Assembly: GCA_008727115.1 (NCBI GenBank)
Contig: CP044131.1
Span: 372,001-436,000 of the forward strand
Direction: 5' to 3'
Origin: Comamonas testosteroni
Lineage (GTDB): Bacteria > Pseudomonadota > Gammaproteobacteria > Burkholderiales > Burkholderiaceae_C
Length of the DNA stretch: 64,000 nucleotides
Made by a program: the position numbers and the translations under genes. The notes beneath the pieces are model-generated. The model did no database searches and was not told the DNA's origin. It saw only the letters and a list, made by a program, of their open reading frames with translations. This document shows, piece after piece, positions 17,811 to 26,654 of this stretch (its first letter is position 1; every line of letters starts with the position of its first letter).

Positions 17811-19213
17811 GCAGCGAGCTGGGCGGCAACACTTGGCAGCAGTTCATGAGCCAGGCGCGCTCGCGCTACGCCGAGCCTGTGCCGCTGGAATGCCAGGGCC
17901 GTCTGACGCGGTTGACCGGCATGGTGCTGGAGGCTTCGGGCCTGCGCGTGCCCGTGGGCGCGCAATGCCATATTCATCAGGCTGGGCAAGAGCCTGTGCT
18001 GGCCGAGGTGGTCGGCTTTGCCGGTGAGCGTGCTTATCTGATGCCTGCTGGCGATATTCAGGGCTTGTCCAGCGGTGCCATGGTCACACCTGCTGCGCCA
18101 TTTATTCCTGTGCCCCAACTGGGTGTGGAGCAGGCCGAAAAAGTCAGCCAGACCGTGGGCGTGCTGCGCCTGCCCATGGGCGATGGGCTGTTGGGTCGTG
18201 TGGTGGATTCGCAAGGTATTCCGCTGGACCGTGGCCCTGCGCTGGATGGCGTGGTGCCCGAGGTGCTGGACCGCAACCCCATCAACGCCATGGACCGCGA
18301 CCCGGTACGCGAGTCGCTGGATACCGGCGTCAAGGCACTCAACGCCTTGCTGACTGTGGGCCGTGGCCAGCGTCTGGGCCTGTTTGCGGGGTCTGGCGTG
18401 GGCAAGTCCGTGCTGCTAGGCATGATGGCACGCTACACCCAGGCCGATGTGATCGTCGTGGGTCTGATCGGTGAGCGTGGCCGCGAGGTCAAGGAATTTG
18501 TCGAAGACATTCTGGGCGAGCAGGATCGCAGCCGCGCCGTGGTGGTGGCCGCTCCCGCTGATGCGCCGCCGCTGCTGCGCATGCAGGGCGCAAGCTACGC
18601 CACGGCGATTGCCGAGCATTTCCGCGACAAGGGCAAGCATGTGCTGCTGCTCATGGATTCGCTGACCCGCTATGCCATGGCCCAGCGCGAAATCGCACTG
18701 GCCATTGGCGAGCCGCCGGCCACCAAGGGCTATCCGCCATCGTGCTTTGCCAAGCTGCCCGCGTTGGTGGAGCGCAGCGGCAACGGCCTGCATGGCGTGG
18801 GCTCAATCACGGCCTTCTACACCGTGCTGTCCGAAGGCGACGACCAGCAGGACCCGATTGCCGATGCGGCCCGCGCCATTCTGGACGGCCACGTCGTGCT
18901 CTCGCGAGCCTTGGCCGAGACCGGGCATTACCCAGCCATCGATATCGAGCAGTCGGCATCGCGCGTCATGCATAACGTGGTCTCGCGCGAGCACTTCGAG
19001 CTGGCCCGCCGCTTTCGCGCCGTGTATTCGCGCTATCAAAAAGGGCGCGACCTGGTTCAGGTGGGCGCCTATGTGCCGGGTTCGGACCCGCAGCTCGATG
19101 AAGCGATTGCGCTGCATCCAGCCATGACCGACTTTTTGCAGCAAAGCATGTTTGAGAGCTCCAGCATGGAGCAAAGCCTTGCGGGTATGGCACAGGCCAT
19201 GCAGCAGGGCTGA
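17807..19213 (+). CDS. fliI: Flagellum-specific ATPase FliI
   Basis: 468-aa export ATPase related to the F1 beta subunit. Walker A GSGVGKS is at residues 195-201, followed by [14 protein letters not shown] and Walker B ([12 protein letters not shown]). The family segment [20 protein letters not shown] is present. It unfolds and feeds export cargo together with FliH and FliJ. ATGA overlap with fliH. Confidence 0.97.
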   Translation: MSSELGGNTWQQFMSQARSRYAEPVPLECQGRLTRLTGMVLEASGLRVPVGAQCHIHQAGQEPVLAEVVGFAGERAYLMPAGDIQGLSSGAMVTPAAPFIPVPQLGVEQAEKVSQTVGVLRLPMGDGLLGRVVDSQGIPLDRGPALDGVVPEVLDRNPINAMDRDPVRESLDTGVKALNALLTVGRGQRLGLFAGSGVGKSVLLGMMARYTQADVIVVGLIGERGREVKEFVEDILGEQDRSRAVVVAAPADAPPLLRMQGASYATAIAEHFRDKGKHVLLLMDSLTRYAMAQREIALAIGEPPATKGYPPSCFAKLPALVERSGNGLHGVGSITAFYTVLSEGDDQQDPIADAARAILDGHVVLSRALAETGHYPAIDIEQSASRVMHNVVSREHFELARRFRAVYSRYQKGRDLVQVGAYVPGSDPQLDEAIALHPAMTDFLQQSMFESSSMEQSLAGMAQAMQQG

Positions 19214-19245
19214 GTCACAACGGGTTAGTCAGAGGGAGTTTGCAT

Positions 19246-19710
19246 ATGTCGTCCTTGAATGCCTTGAACGTCGCCATTGAAGCCGCAGAGCGCAAGCGTG
19301 ACGCCGCCCGTACTGCCATGCAGGAGCGTCAACGTGCCCAGGAGGCCGCCCAGGCCCAGATGGATCAGCTGCAGGGCTATGTGGGTGAGATGCAGACCCG
19401 CTGGGGCGCGCAGGAAGGTCTGGCCGTGCAGCCCGAAGTCATGCACCACCAGTACCAGTTCATGGAGCGCTTGCAGCATGCGATTGGCCTACAGACCCGT
19501 GTAGTGGCCGATCAGGGCATTCGCCTGGAAACCGCCCGCCAGGCCTTGCTGGCGGCCGAGCTGCGCGTGACCAGTCTGCAAAAAGTGGTGCAGGCCCGCA
19601 AGCGCGACCTGGCCCTGGTGCAGATGCGGCGTGAGCAAAAGGAAACCGATGAGCGCGCCACCATGGCCTTTTTTCGGCGCAGCTTCGGCCTGCAACTCCA
19701 GGAGGCATGA
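19246..19710 (+). CDS. fliJ: Flagellar export chaperone/central stalk FliJ
   Basis: 154-aa coiled-coil protein, nearly all helix, rich in Gln, Arg and Ala (RKRDAARTAMQERQRAQEAA; VVQARKRDLALVQMRREQKE). FliJ acts as the stalk inside the FliI hexamer and as an escort for empty chaperones. ATG 19246 follows GAGGGAG; TTG 19240 would add two residues. It overlaps fliK by ATGA. Identity rests on size, coiled coil and position between fliI and fliK. Confidence 0.88.
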   Translation: MSSLNALNVAIEAAERKRDAARTAMQERQRAQEAAQAQMDQLQGYVGEMQTRWGAQEGLAVQPEVMHHQYQFMERLQHAIGLQTRVVADQGIRLETARQALLAAELRVTSLQKVVQARKRDLALVQMRREQKETDERATMAFFRRSFGLQLQEA

Positions 19711-21050
19711 CGATGGCGGACTCCAGAATTGACAGCCCGCGCAGCAGCGAGCCGCGCACGGGCAAGGCATCGACGCAGGCCATGGCATCCGCCAAAAACA
19801 ATGCCGCAGCAGGGGAGCAGGTGCCCGAATTTTCATCACTGCTGGCCGCACTGGATGGCTTTGTGATGAACGGCTTGCAGCCCGCGTCAACATCAGGCTC
19901 GGTGCAGGACGATCAGACTGCCGCCTCTGCTCTGACTGAGCAGGATGCGCTGCTGGCCGCGCAGGGGCACACCCCCTGGATGAGCCTGGTGGGGCAGACG
20001 GCGCAGCTGGACGGGCAGGGCGATGCCGATATGCGCCAGGGCACGGCGACGGATTTTCTCTCCGGGCGCGGCCAGGCGACGCAGCTGGCACACCGTCAGG
20101 CTTTGCAGGCCGGTGATGCCGGGACTGCGGGTGCTCATGCGGCGTTCATGGGCAAGGATTTGCAGTCAAATCTGCCTCAAGCGCAGGTGGATAAAGCGCA
20201 AGCAGCTATGAATAGTGATGCAGCTGCCTTGTCGCAAACGCAGGATGAAAGTGCCCTGTCAAGCGCCCAGTCGTTGTCTGATAGCCAGGGCACGCAGCCG
20301 GATGATGGTAAGAATGCTTTGCTGGCGCGCACGGATGCAGCACTGCACAAGCCTGCAGCGCAAGCGCAGCAGGGCATCAGCTTGCAGGGTATGGCGGCGG
20401 TGCAGCCGCAGACGTTGGAAGGTCTCAAGGATTTGCTGCGCGCAGCCCGCTCGCCGCAGGAAGAAGGTGGCCAGCCCAAAGCTGGCGCTGCACACAGCCC
20501 GAACGATTTACAGGCGGCAGCAGCCGCTGTTGGTGCTGCCATGGGCGCGGCCAGTGCCGGCATGCAAGGCGGTGGGCAAAGCGCTTCTGACTTTGGCCAG
20601 AGCATGGCAGGGCAGGATGCCGCGCCAACCGAGCGCGAGCAGGAGGTCTCCGAGCAGGTCGCGTTCTGGGTGCACCAAAAGACGCAGAATGCTGCGCTGT
20701 CGATTCAGCATGAAGGACGACCTATCCAGGTACAGGTGCAGCTCCAGGGACAGGAGGCCCATGTGCGCTTCGCGGCCGATGACGAGCAGGCCAGGCAGCT
20801 ACTGGCCGATGGACAGGCGCAGCTGCGAGACTTGCTGCAGGCGCAGGGCTTGAGCCTGAGCGGTGTCAGCGTGGATGCAGGGGGTAGCCAGGGGCAGTCC
20901 AATACAGGTGCCGAGGGAGATGGGACGGCACGGGCTCAGGCCAGAGTAGCTCGAGTCTCGGTCAATGCCGGGGATACGACAGGGGCCGAGGCTGTGGTGG
21001 GGCGCAGCGCCGCACAGGTCTCGTCGAAGGGGGTGGATCTGTTTGTTTAG
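19707..21050 (+). CDS. fliK: Flagellar hook-length control protein FliK
   Basis: 447-aa molecular ruler, secreted during hook growth; it switches export from hook to filament proteins. The long N-terminal part is low-complexity Ala/Gln/Ser. The compact C-terminal domain is at about 310-400 (HQKTQNAALSIQHEGRPIQV, QLRDLLQAQGLSLSGVSVDA), the conserved FlhB-switching part. Bases 20193-20215 inside the gene resemble a reversed half of intergenic element A. A terminator follows. Confidence 0.92.
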   Translation: MTMADSRIDSPRSSEPRTGKASTQAMASAKNNAAAGEQVPEFSSLLAALDGFVMNGLQPASTSGSVQDDQTAASALTEQDALLAAQGHTPWMSLVGQTAQLDGQGDADMRQGTATDFLSGRGQATQLAHRQALQAGDAGTAGAHAAFMGKDLQSNLPQAQVDKAQAAMNSDAAALSQTQDESALSSAQSLSDSQGTQPDDGKNALLARTDAALHKPAAQAQQGISLQGMAAVQPQTLEGLKDLLRAARSPQEEGGQPKAGAAHSPNDLQAAAAAVGAAMGAASAGMQGGGQSASDFGQSMAGQDAAPTEREQEVSEQVAFWVHQKTQNAALSIQHEGRPIQVQVQLQGQEAHVRFAADDEQARQLLADGQAQLRDLLQAQGLSLSGVSVDAGGSQGQSNTGAEGDGTARAQARVARVSVNAGDTTGAEAVVGRSAAQVSSKGVDLFV

Positions 21051-21104
21051 CCGGGCATGGTCTGGCGCGCTGGCTTAGACATAGTGGCGCAGACATGAGG
21101 CGCA

Positions 21105-21137
21105 GCGAAACCCGGGATCAAGCCGGGTTTCGCGCTT
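21105..21137 (+). terminator. Terminator of fliFGHIJK
   Basis: GCGAAACCCGG (21105-21115) pairs with CCGGGTTTCGC (21123-21133) around GATCAAG, followed by GCTTTTATT. It separates the fliF and fliL operons. Confidence 0.85.
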
Positions 21138-21251
21138 TTATTCCGGCAATGGTCTGGGCAGTGGGCGGCGAATAATTCAGGCGTGGATCTTCCGTGTCGT
21201 GGCTGTGGCTGCGGGGTGGAGGCAGTCCCCCACTCTTGAGGAAAACCCGCC

Positions 21252-21803
21252 GTGTCAGCCAATCCCAACGTCCCTGTCGCACCTGCTCCTGCCAAAGGCA
21301 AGAAGCTGATCGTCATCGTGGCCATTGTTGCCGTGCTGGCGATTGTGGCTGCTGCTGCCTATGTGCTGATGATGCAGCGCCAGCACAGCAGCCTGGACGG
21401 AGATGAGGAAGTCTCTGCCAAGGTGAGCGTGCCCACATTTTTGCCACTGGACAATATGGTGGCCAATCTGGCCGATCCCGGTGGTGACCGCTTTGTGCAG
21501 TTGGGCATTACGCTGGAGCTGGCCGACGAGAAGACCGCCTCCACCGTCAAGCAGTACCTGCCCAGCATCCGTAACGGCATTCTGATGCTGGTCTCCCAGC
21601 GCACAGCCGACGAGCTGCTGGCGCGTGAAGGCAAGGAAAAGCTGGCCGCCGATATTCTGGAAGAGGTGTCGGCGCCGCTGGGCTTTGGCTCCAATGCCAA
21701 AAAACGTTCGCGTGATGACGATGATGCGGATGAAGACCGCCCCCGCTCCAGCCGCAAGAGCCCTGTGCGTCGCGTGCTGTTCTCCAGCTTCATCATTCAG
21801 TAA
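21252..21803 (+). CDS. fliL: Basal-body-associated protein FliL
   Basis: 183 aa. A short cytoplasmic start and one membrane helix (about 19-40, LIVIVAIVAVLAIVAAAAYV) precede a periplasmic stomatin-like domain. FliL surrounds the stator and affects torque. Near the end (about 148-173) there is a highly charged stretch, KKRSRDDDDADEDRPRSSRK, before the usual VLFSSFIIQ ending; this insert is unusual. The start is GTG with GAGGAAAA upstream. The 200 bases before it hold the fliK terminator and no recognised promoter. Confidence 0.93.
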   Translation: MSANPNVPVAPAPAKGKKLIVIVAIVAVLAIVAAAAYVLMMQRQHSSLDGDEEVSAKVSVPTFLPLDNMVANLADPGGDRFVQLGITLELADEKTASTVKQYLPSIRNGILMLVSQRTADELLAREGKEKLAADILEEVSAPLGFGSNAKKRSRDDDDADEDRPRSSRKSPVRRVLFSSFIIQ

Positions 21804-21818
21804 GTAGAGAGGGAGTGC

Positions 21819-22823
21819 ATGAGCGATTCTTTTCTCTCCCAGGAAGAGGTTGATGCTCTTCTGGAAGGCGTTACCGGCGAGAGCCAGCGCTCCGAAGTGG
21901 TGGAGGTCGATCTCGGCCAGATCCGCAACTACGACATCTCCAGTCAGGAGCGCATCGTGCGTGGGCGCATGCCCACCATGGAAATCGTCAATGAGCGCTT
22001 TGCCCGCAACTTCCGCATTGGCCTGTTCAACTTCATCCGCCGCAGCCCCGAGGTCTCCGTCGGAACAGTGACGGTGCAGCGCTACAGCGCTTTTCTGCGC
22101 GAGCTGGCCGTCCCCACCAATTTCAACATCATGGCCATCCGCCCGCTGCGCGGCAACGGCCTGATTGTGTGCGATCCCTCGCTGGTCTTTGGCGTGATCG
22201 ACACGCTGTACGGCGGCACGGGGCGCCTGCAGACCCGCATCGAAGGGCGCGATTTCTCGACCACCGAGCAGCGCGTGATCAATCGCCTGGTCAACGTGAT
22301 CTGCGAGGAATACAAAAAAGCCTGGCATGGCATCTATCCGCTGGAGCTGGCCTATCAGCGCTCGGAAATGCAGCCTCAGTTCGCCAATATCGCCACACCC
22401 AGCGAAATCGTGGTCTCCACGGCGTTCCAGTTGGAGATTGGCGATATCTCTGGCTCCATTCACGTGTGCATGCCCTATGCGACGCTGGAGCCGATTCGCG
22501 ATGTGTTGTATTCATCGACGCAAGGTGATGCCATCGAGGTCGATCGCCGCTGGGTCAAGGTGCTGACGCGCGAGATTCAGGCTGCCGAGGTCACGCTGGT
22601 GGCTGAACTGGCGCGCGCTGATGCCACCGTGGAGCAACTGCTGGCCATGCGCCCTGGCGACTTTATCGAGCTGGATCGCGAGCCGCTGATTCGGGCCTCC
22701 ATCGGTGGAGTGCCGGTTTTCGAGTGCCAGTACGGCACGCACAACGACAAATATGCAATCCGCGTGGAGCGCAGCCTGCGCGGCAGTGACTCCGGCTGGA
22801 TGGGAGAGAAGCATGGCAATTGA
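21819..22823 (+). CDS. fliM: Flagellar switch protein FliM
   Basis: 334-aa C-ring protein. The N-terminal CheY-P-binding peptide is present as FLSQEEVDALLEGV. The CheC-like middle domain holds NERFARNFRIGLFNFIRRSP and the C-terminal SpoA domain pairs with FliN. The start follows AGAGAGGGAG. It overlaps fliN by 11 bases. Confidence 0.97.
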   Translation: MSDSFLSQEEVDALLEGVTGESQRSEVVEVDLGQIRNYDISSQERIVRGRMPTMEIVNERFARNFRIGLFNFIRRSPEVSVGTVTVQRYSAFLRELAVPTNFNIMAIRPLRGNGLIVCDPSLVFGVIDTLYGGTGRLQTRIEGRDFSTTEQRVINRLVNVICEEYKKAWHGIYPLELAYQRSEMQPQFANIATPSEIVVSTAFQLEIGDISGSIHVCMPYATLEPIRDVLYSSTQGDAIEVDRRWVKVLTREIQAAEVTLVAELARADATVEQLLAMRPGDFIELDREPLIRASIGGVPVFECQYGTHNDKYAIRVERSLRGSDSGWMGEKHGN

Positions 22824-23247
22824 CGACAACAACAAGCCCGCTGGCGACGATCCGTTCTCCGGCTGGGCCGAGGCGATGGAAGAGCAGCGTCAGCATGACG
22901 CAGCCACGACAGGCGCGGACACGACCGAGCAGGGCGGCCCGCTGTCGGGTGATGCATCGCGCAGCTATGGCGATGTGCCGGTGCACGACATCAACATGGT
23001 GCTGGACATTCCGGTTCAGCTGTCCGTGGAGCTGGGCCGCACCAAGGTGCCGATCAAATACATTCTGCAACTGGCCCAGGGCTCGGTGGTGGAGCTGGAC
23101 GCGCTGGCCGGTGAGCCCATGGACGTGCTGGTCAACGGCTACCTCATCGCCCAGGGCGAGGTGGTGGTCGTCAACGACAAGTTCGGTATTCGCCTCACGG
23201 ACGTGGTGACACCGTCCGAGCGTCTGCGCCGGGTCAGCCGTGGTTGA
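22813..23247 (+). CDS. fliN: Flagellar switch protein FliN
   Basis: 144 aa with an acidic N-terminal tail of about 60 residues and a C-terminal SpoA domain (VQLSVELGRTKVPIKYILQL ... VVVNDKFGIRLTDVVTPSER). It forms the lower C-ring with FliM and docks FliH. ATG 22813 gives MAIDDNNKP; longer starts lie inside fliM. Confidence 0.95.
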   Translation: MAIDDNNKPAGDDPFSGWAEAMEEQRQHDAATTGADTTEQGGPLSGDASRSYGDVPVHDINMVLDIPVQLSVELGRTKVPIKYILQLAQGSVVELDALAGEPMDVLVNGYLIAQGEVVVVNDKFGIRLTDVVTPSERLRRVSRG

Positions 23248-23683
23248 TACCGCTGCCAGTACGGCTGCAGTGACTGCCGCCCCATCCATGTGGCCGACGC
23301 TGATCTTGGTGGTGCTGTTTGTGGCGGCCATGGCCTGCCTGCCCTGGCTGGTGCGCCGCTTGCAACAGAAAAACCTGCTGCCGCGCGGCATGGGCATGAC
23401 CCGTGGCGCTGCACCGCTGCCGTCGCAAGTGCTGGGCTCGCTGGCCATTGGCCCACAGCAGCGCGTGGTGACCGTACAGGTGGGTGAGGGCGATGAAGCC
23501 GTGCGCCTGGTGCTGGGCGTGACCGCGCAGCAGATTCAATGCCTGCATGTGCTTCAAGCGCAGGCTGCAACTGCACAAGCAGCTCATTCTTATGTAGCAA
23601 ATCTGCCGGAGTCCGCATCGTTCAACGATTCGCTGATGCGCGCACAGGCCGGTGATTTGGCACGGAATTCAGGAAATGTCTAA
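23240..23683 (+). CDS. fliO: Flagellar export assembly protein FliO
   Basis: 147 aa. One membrane helix (about 18-38, [20 protein letters not shown]) and a small cytoplasmic domain with [18 protein letters not shown], the FliO pattern. It helps stabilise the FliP ring. The start is GTG, overlapping fliN by eight bases, and the end overlaps fliP by eight. The Gln/Ala-rich segment near residue 105 is not typical. Confidence 0.88.
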   Translation: MVDTAASTAAVTAAPSMWPTLILVVLFVAAMACLPWLVRRLQQKNLLPRGMGMTRGAAPLPSQVLGSLAIGPQQRVVTVQVGEGDEAVRLVLGVTAQQIQCLHVLQAQAATAQAAHSYVANLPESASFNDSLMRAQAGDLARNSGNV

Positions 23684-24437
23684 GTTCGCCGCTCGAGTGG
23701 GTGTAACAGCCGTGCTGGCTTTGCCGCTGGTGGCTGTGGCGCAGGGTACTTCACAGGGTGCAGCGGCAAGCCTGCCCTTGCTGGTGGGGCAGGGCACGGG
23801 CGGCAACAGCTACTCGGTGCCTATCCAGACGCTGCTGTTCTTTACAGCGCTGTCGTTTCTGCCCGCCATCCTGCTGTTGATGACGGGCTTTACCCGCATC
23901 GTCATCGTGCTGAGCCTGCTGCGTCAGGCGCTGGGTACGCAGTCTGCACCGCCCAATCAGGTAGTGATCGGCCTGTCGTTGTTTCTTACTATGTTTGTGA
24001 TGGGGCCGACGCTGGACAAGGTCTATCAGGATGCCTATCTGCCCTATACGCAAAACAGCATCAGCTTCGAGCAGGCCATTGAAAAGGCAGAGGCTCCCAT
24101 GCGTGGCTTCATGCTCAAGCAGACGCGCCAGTCCGACTTCGCTTTGTTCAAGCGTCTGGCCAAGCTGGATGAAAGCGTGACCGCAGAAACCGCGCCGCTG
24201 CGTGTGCTGGTGCCGGCCTTTGTGACCAGTGAGCTGAAAACGGCATTCCAGATCGGCTTCATGATCTTTATCCCGTTTCTGATCATCGACATGGTGGTGT
24301 CTTCCATCCTCATGTCGCTGGGCATGATGATGCTCTCGCCCGTGTTGGTGGCGTTGCCGTTCAAGCTCATGCTGTTTGTGCTGGCGGATGGCTGGAATTT
24401 GATCATCGGCTCTCTGGCTGCGAGCTTCGCGACGTGA
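23676..24437 (+). CDS. fliP: Flagellar export gate protein FliP
   Basis: 253 aa. A cleavable signal peptide is visible (about 1-22, ending AVAQG), followed by four membrane helices and the family motif [19 protein letters not shown]. FliP5-FliQ4-FliR1 form the export pore. The stop is followed directly by element B copy 2, which separates it from fliQ by 163 bases. Confidence 0.96.
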   Translation: MSKFAARVGVTAVLALPLVAVAQGTSQGAAASLPLLVGQGTGGNSYSVPIQTLLFFTALSFLPAILLLMTGFTRIVIVLSLLRQALGTQSAPPNQVVIGLSLFLTMFVMGPTLDKVYQDAYLPYTQNSISFEQAIEKAEAPMRGFMLKQTRQSDFALFKRLAKLDESVTAETAPLRVLVPAFVTSELKTAFQIGFMIFIPFLIIDMVVSSILMSLGMMMLSPVLVALPFKLMLFVLADGWNLIIGSLAASFAT

Positions 24438-24541
24438 AGCACCCCCTGAGGCGCTGCGCGCCTTCCCCCTCTCTCTACGCGCTTTGCGCTAGGGGAGGGG
24501 AACGACACCTTCGGTGCGGGGCGGCCCTTCCTCAGTGTCAC
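24436..24541 (+). repeat. Element B copy 2 (between fliP and fliQ)
   Basis: Begins at the fliP stop: GAAGCACCCCCTGAGGCGC, GGCGC/GCGCC hairpin, CCCCCTCTCT...AGGGGAGGGG stem, CACCTTCGGTG hairpin, GGGGCGGCCC. Same orientation relative to the upstream gene as copy 1. Confidence 0.75.
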
Positions 24542-24600
24542 TTGCTTTGGGCTGTGCCAGTTTTCAACGTATTGGGTTCTTTGAGAGTTAAGAGGAAGCC

Positions 24601-24870
24601 ATGACTTCTCAATTTGTTCTGACTTTTGGGCGTGAGGCGCTGACGCTGCTGCTGATGATTGCCATGCCTGTACTGGGCGTGGTCATGGGGGTCGGCTTGC
24701 TGGTGAGCATTTTTCAGGCGGTGACGCAGGTGCATGAGGCAACGCTGGCCTTTGTGCCCAAGCTGCTGGCTGCAGTGCTGGTGTTTGCCGTGGCAGGGCC
24801 TTGGATGCTGTCGACACTGGTGGACTTCATTCGTCGCTCGATCGAGGGCATTCCTGGAGCGATTGGGTAA
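24601..24870 (+). CDS. fliQ: Flagellar export gate protein FliQ
   Basis: 89 aa, two membrane helices (about 15-40 and 50-75), full family length. It contains GLLVSIFQAVTQVHEATLAFVPK in pieces typical of FliQ (FQAVTQVHEATL). It has its own AGAGTTAAGAGGAAG ribosome region after the repeat. Confidence 0.95.
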   Translation: MTSQFVLTFGREALTLLLMIAMPVLGVVMGVGLLVSIFQAVTQVHEATLAFVPKLLAAVLVFAVAGPWMLSTLVDFIRRSIEGIPGAIG

Positions 24871-24964
24871 ATGGCTCCCCCTGTGCCACTTCGTGGCTGT
24901 CCTCAGAAAGGGGCGATGCCATCGCTGAGAGGCGGCTCTTGCCTGGCATCTCTGGCATGGGGCA
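24871..24964 (+). repeat. Element B copy 3, degenerate (between fliQ and fliR)
   Basis: Starts at the fliQ stop with ATGGCTCCCCCTGTG, then GCCACTTCGTGGC hairpin, GGGGCGATGCCATCGCTGAG, GGCGGCTCTTGCCTGGCATC and CTGGCATGG. The order of blocks matches copies 1 and 4, with many changes. Confidence 0.65.
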
Positions 24965-25013
24965 TGTCTGATTTGGCTGTCTGCGCGGCTTCTGGTTTTG
25001 TGGACGCACGCTC

Positions 25014-25778
25014 ATGATTTCTTTTAGCGAAGCACAGATTGCCGCCTGGCTTTCGCCGCTGATCTGGCCTTTTGTGCGCGTGCTGGCGCTGTTCACCACA
25101 GCGCCTGTGTTTTCGCAAAAAGCCATTCCCATGCGGCTCAAGGTGGGGTTGGCGTTTCTCATTGCACTGTGCGCACAGCCGATTCTGGGCGATCAGACCG
25201 TGGTCAGCATTGCCTCGCCCCAGGCGCTGGGCACGCTGGTGCAGCAGGTGGTGGTGGGACTGTCGGTGGGCTTTGCCGTGCGGCTGGTGATGGCGGCGGT
25301 TGAGGTGGCCGGTGAAGTCATCGGCCTGCAGATGGGTCTGAACTTTGCCTCGTTCTTTGACCCAACCAGCAATGCTCAGCTCAGTGCCGTGGCGCGCTTT
25401 ATGGTGCAGATTGCGACCTTGTTGTTCATTGTGATCAACGGGCACCTGCTGGTGCTGATGGCCGTGCTCAAGAGCTTTGAGGCGTTTCCGGTCGATGGCA
25501 ACTTCATGCAGGCCATCTCGCAGATGCGTATTCATGAAATGGGGGCAGCCATGTTTGCCAGCGCCTTCTGGATTGCGCTGCCCATGATCGCCATGCTGCT
25601 GTTCGTCAACCTGGTGCTGGGCATCATCTCGCGTGTGGCGCCGCAGATGAACATCTATGCCGTGGGCTTCCCGGTTACGCTGACCGTGGGTCTGCTGGGT
25701 CTGACGGCCACTTTGCCCTTGCTAGAGCAGCCACTGGTGGCCTTGCTGCAAAAAGGCATGGCGATTTTCGGCATCTAA
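25014..25778 (+). CDS. fliR: Flagellar export gate protein FliR
   Basis: 254 aa with six predicted membrane segments. The family stretch VGLSVGFAVRLVMAAVEVAG and GLQMGLNFASFFDP is clear. FliR plugs the centre of the FliP ring and contacts FlhB. It is the last gene of the fliLMNOPQR run. Confidence 0.95.
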   Translation: MISFSEAQIAAWLSPLIWPFVRVLALFTTAPVFSQKAIPMRLKVGLAFLIALCAQPILGDQTVVSIASPQALGTLVQQVVVGLSVGFAVRLVMAAVEVAGEVIGLQMGLNFASFFDPTSNAQLSAVARFMVQIATLLFIVINGHLLVLMAVLKSFEAFPVDGNFMQAISQMRIHEMGAAMFASAFWIALPMIAMLLFVNLVLGIISRVAPQMNIYAVGFPVTLTVGLLGLTATLPLLEQPLVALLQKGMAIFGI

Positions 25779-25796
25779 CTAAAGATTTATCAAATT

Positions 25797-25836
25797 TGAT
25801 AGCTGCCTGCGCAATATAGATAAGCGCTAGAGCGCA
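25797..25836 (+). repeat. Element A, copy after fliR
   Basis: TTGATAGCTGCCTGCGCAAT then ATAAGCGCTAGAGCGC. It matches the cheZ-distal copy in both halves and starts about 18 bases after the fliR stop, in the same orientation as fliR. Confidence 0.65.
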
Positions 25837-25861
25837 TTTTTCCCCTAAAACTGGCGCACAC

Positions 25862-25969
25862 CAAGCGAGAGACGCCGAGCAAGAGCCGCCTTGCGGCGAT
25901 GGCGTCGTCCCCCTTCCATAGCGCGAAGCGCGTAGAGAAAGGGGGAAGGCGCGGCAGCGCCTCAGGGGG
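25862..25969 (-). repeat. Element B copy 4 (minus strand)
   Basis: On the minus strand CCCCCTGAGGCGC directly follows the TAA of the response-regulator gene, then GGCGC/GCGCC, CCCCCTTTCTC...AAGGGGG, GACGACGCCATCGCCGC, GGCGGCTCTTGCTCGGCGTC. It is oriented with the minus-strand gene, unlike copies 1-3. Confidence 0.75.
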
Positions 25970-26599
25970 TTAGATCAACTTGTTATATATGGCATAAGCC
26001 GTCAGTTCGGCATTGCTGCTCATGCCCAGCTTTTCCAGCACGCGGGCCCGGTACACGCTCACGGTCTTGGGGCTGAGCATCAGCTCCTGCGCAATATCGG
26101 TCTGCTTCTGGCCGCTGGCAATCTTGAGCAGGGTCTGCATCTCGCGCTCCGACAGCATCTCATGAGGGATGGGGGCTGCGGGCTGGGCCAGGCTGTCAGC
26201 CAGCATCTGCGCCACTTCGGCGGTCAGGTATTTGCGTCCACTGTGGACGATACGCACGGCCTCGATCAGCAGCAAAGGATCGCCCGCCTTGTTGGCATAG
26301 CCGGCAGCCCCGGCCTTGATGCTGCGTAGTGCGTACTGGTCTTCGGGGTACATGGAGACCATGACGACGCGGATTTGCGGGTGGGTCTCGCGCACGCTGG
26401 CCAGTACCTCCAGGCCGCTGCGGCCCGGCATATTGATGTCCAGCAGCAGCACATCGCAGGCGGCGGTGCGCAACTGCTCGCGCAGTTCGGCATAGCTGCC
26501 GGCCTCAGCGGTGACGTTGATGTCCGTGGCTTCGGCCAGAGTGTCGCGTATGCCCCTTCTCAAGATGGCATGGTCATCGCATAGCACCACGTGAATCAA
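25970..26599 (-). CDS. NarL/LuxR-family response regulator
   Basis: 209 aa. Receiver domain at 1-115 with acid pair D8 D9 and phospho-acceptor D54 (LLLDINMPG). A LuxR-type helix-turn-helix lies at about 145-205 (MLSEREMQTLLKIASGQKQT, LSPKTVSVYRARVLEKLGM). It is a DNA-binding transcription regulator paired with the kinase gene 55 bases upstream on the same strand. The targets are not visible here. It is set between fliR and the second che operon but need not act on motility. Confidence 0.92.
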   Translation of the reverse strand: MIHVVLCDDHAILRRGIRDTLAEATDINVTAEAGSYAELREQLRTAACDVLLLDINMPGRSGLEVLASVRETHPQIRVVMVSMYPEDQYALRSIKAGAAGYANKAGDPLLLIEAVRIVHSGRKYLTAEVAQMLADSLAQPAAPIPHEMLSEREMQTLLKIASGQKQTDIAQELMLSPKTVSVYRARVLEKLGMSSNAELTAYAIYNKLI

Positions 26600-26654
26600 T
26601 GTCGCTCTCCCTGGAAAACTGCTGGCAGGTGGTGAATGGGCCGGGTGTGCTTGC

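Noticed and set aside
23548-23604. Possible element A remnant inside fliO (GCACAAGCAGCTC...TATGTAGC)
   Set aside because: Only scattered short matches; the spacing does not fit the intergenic copies.
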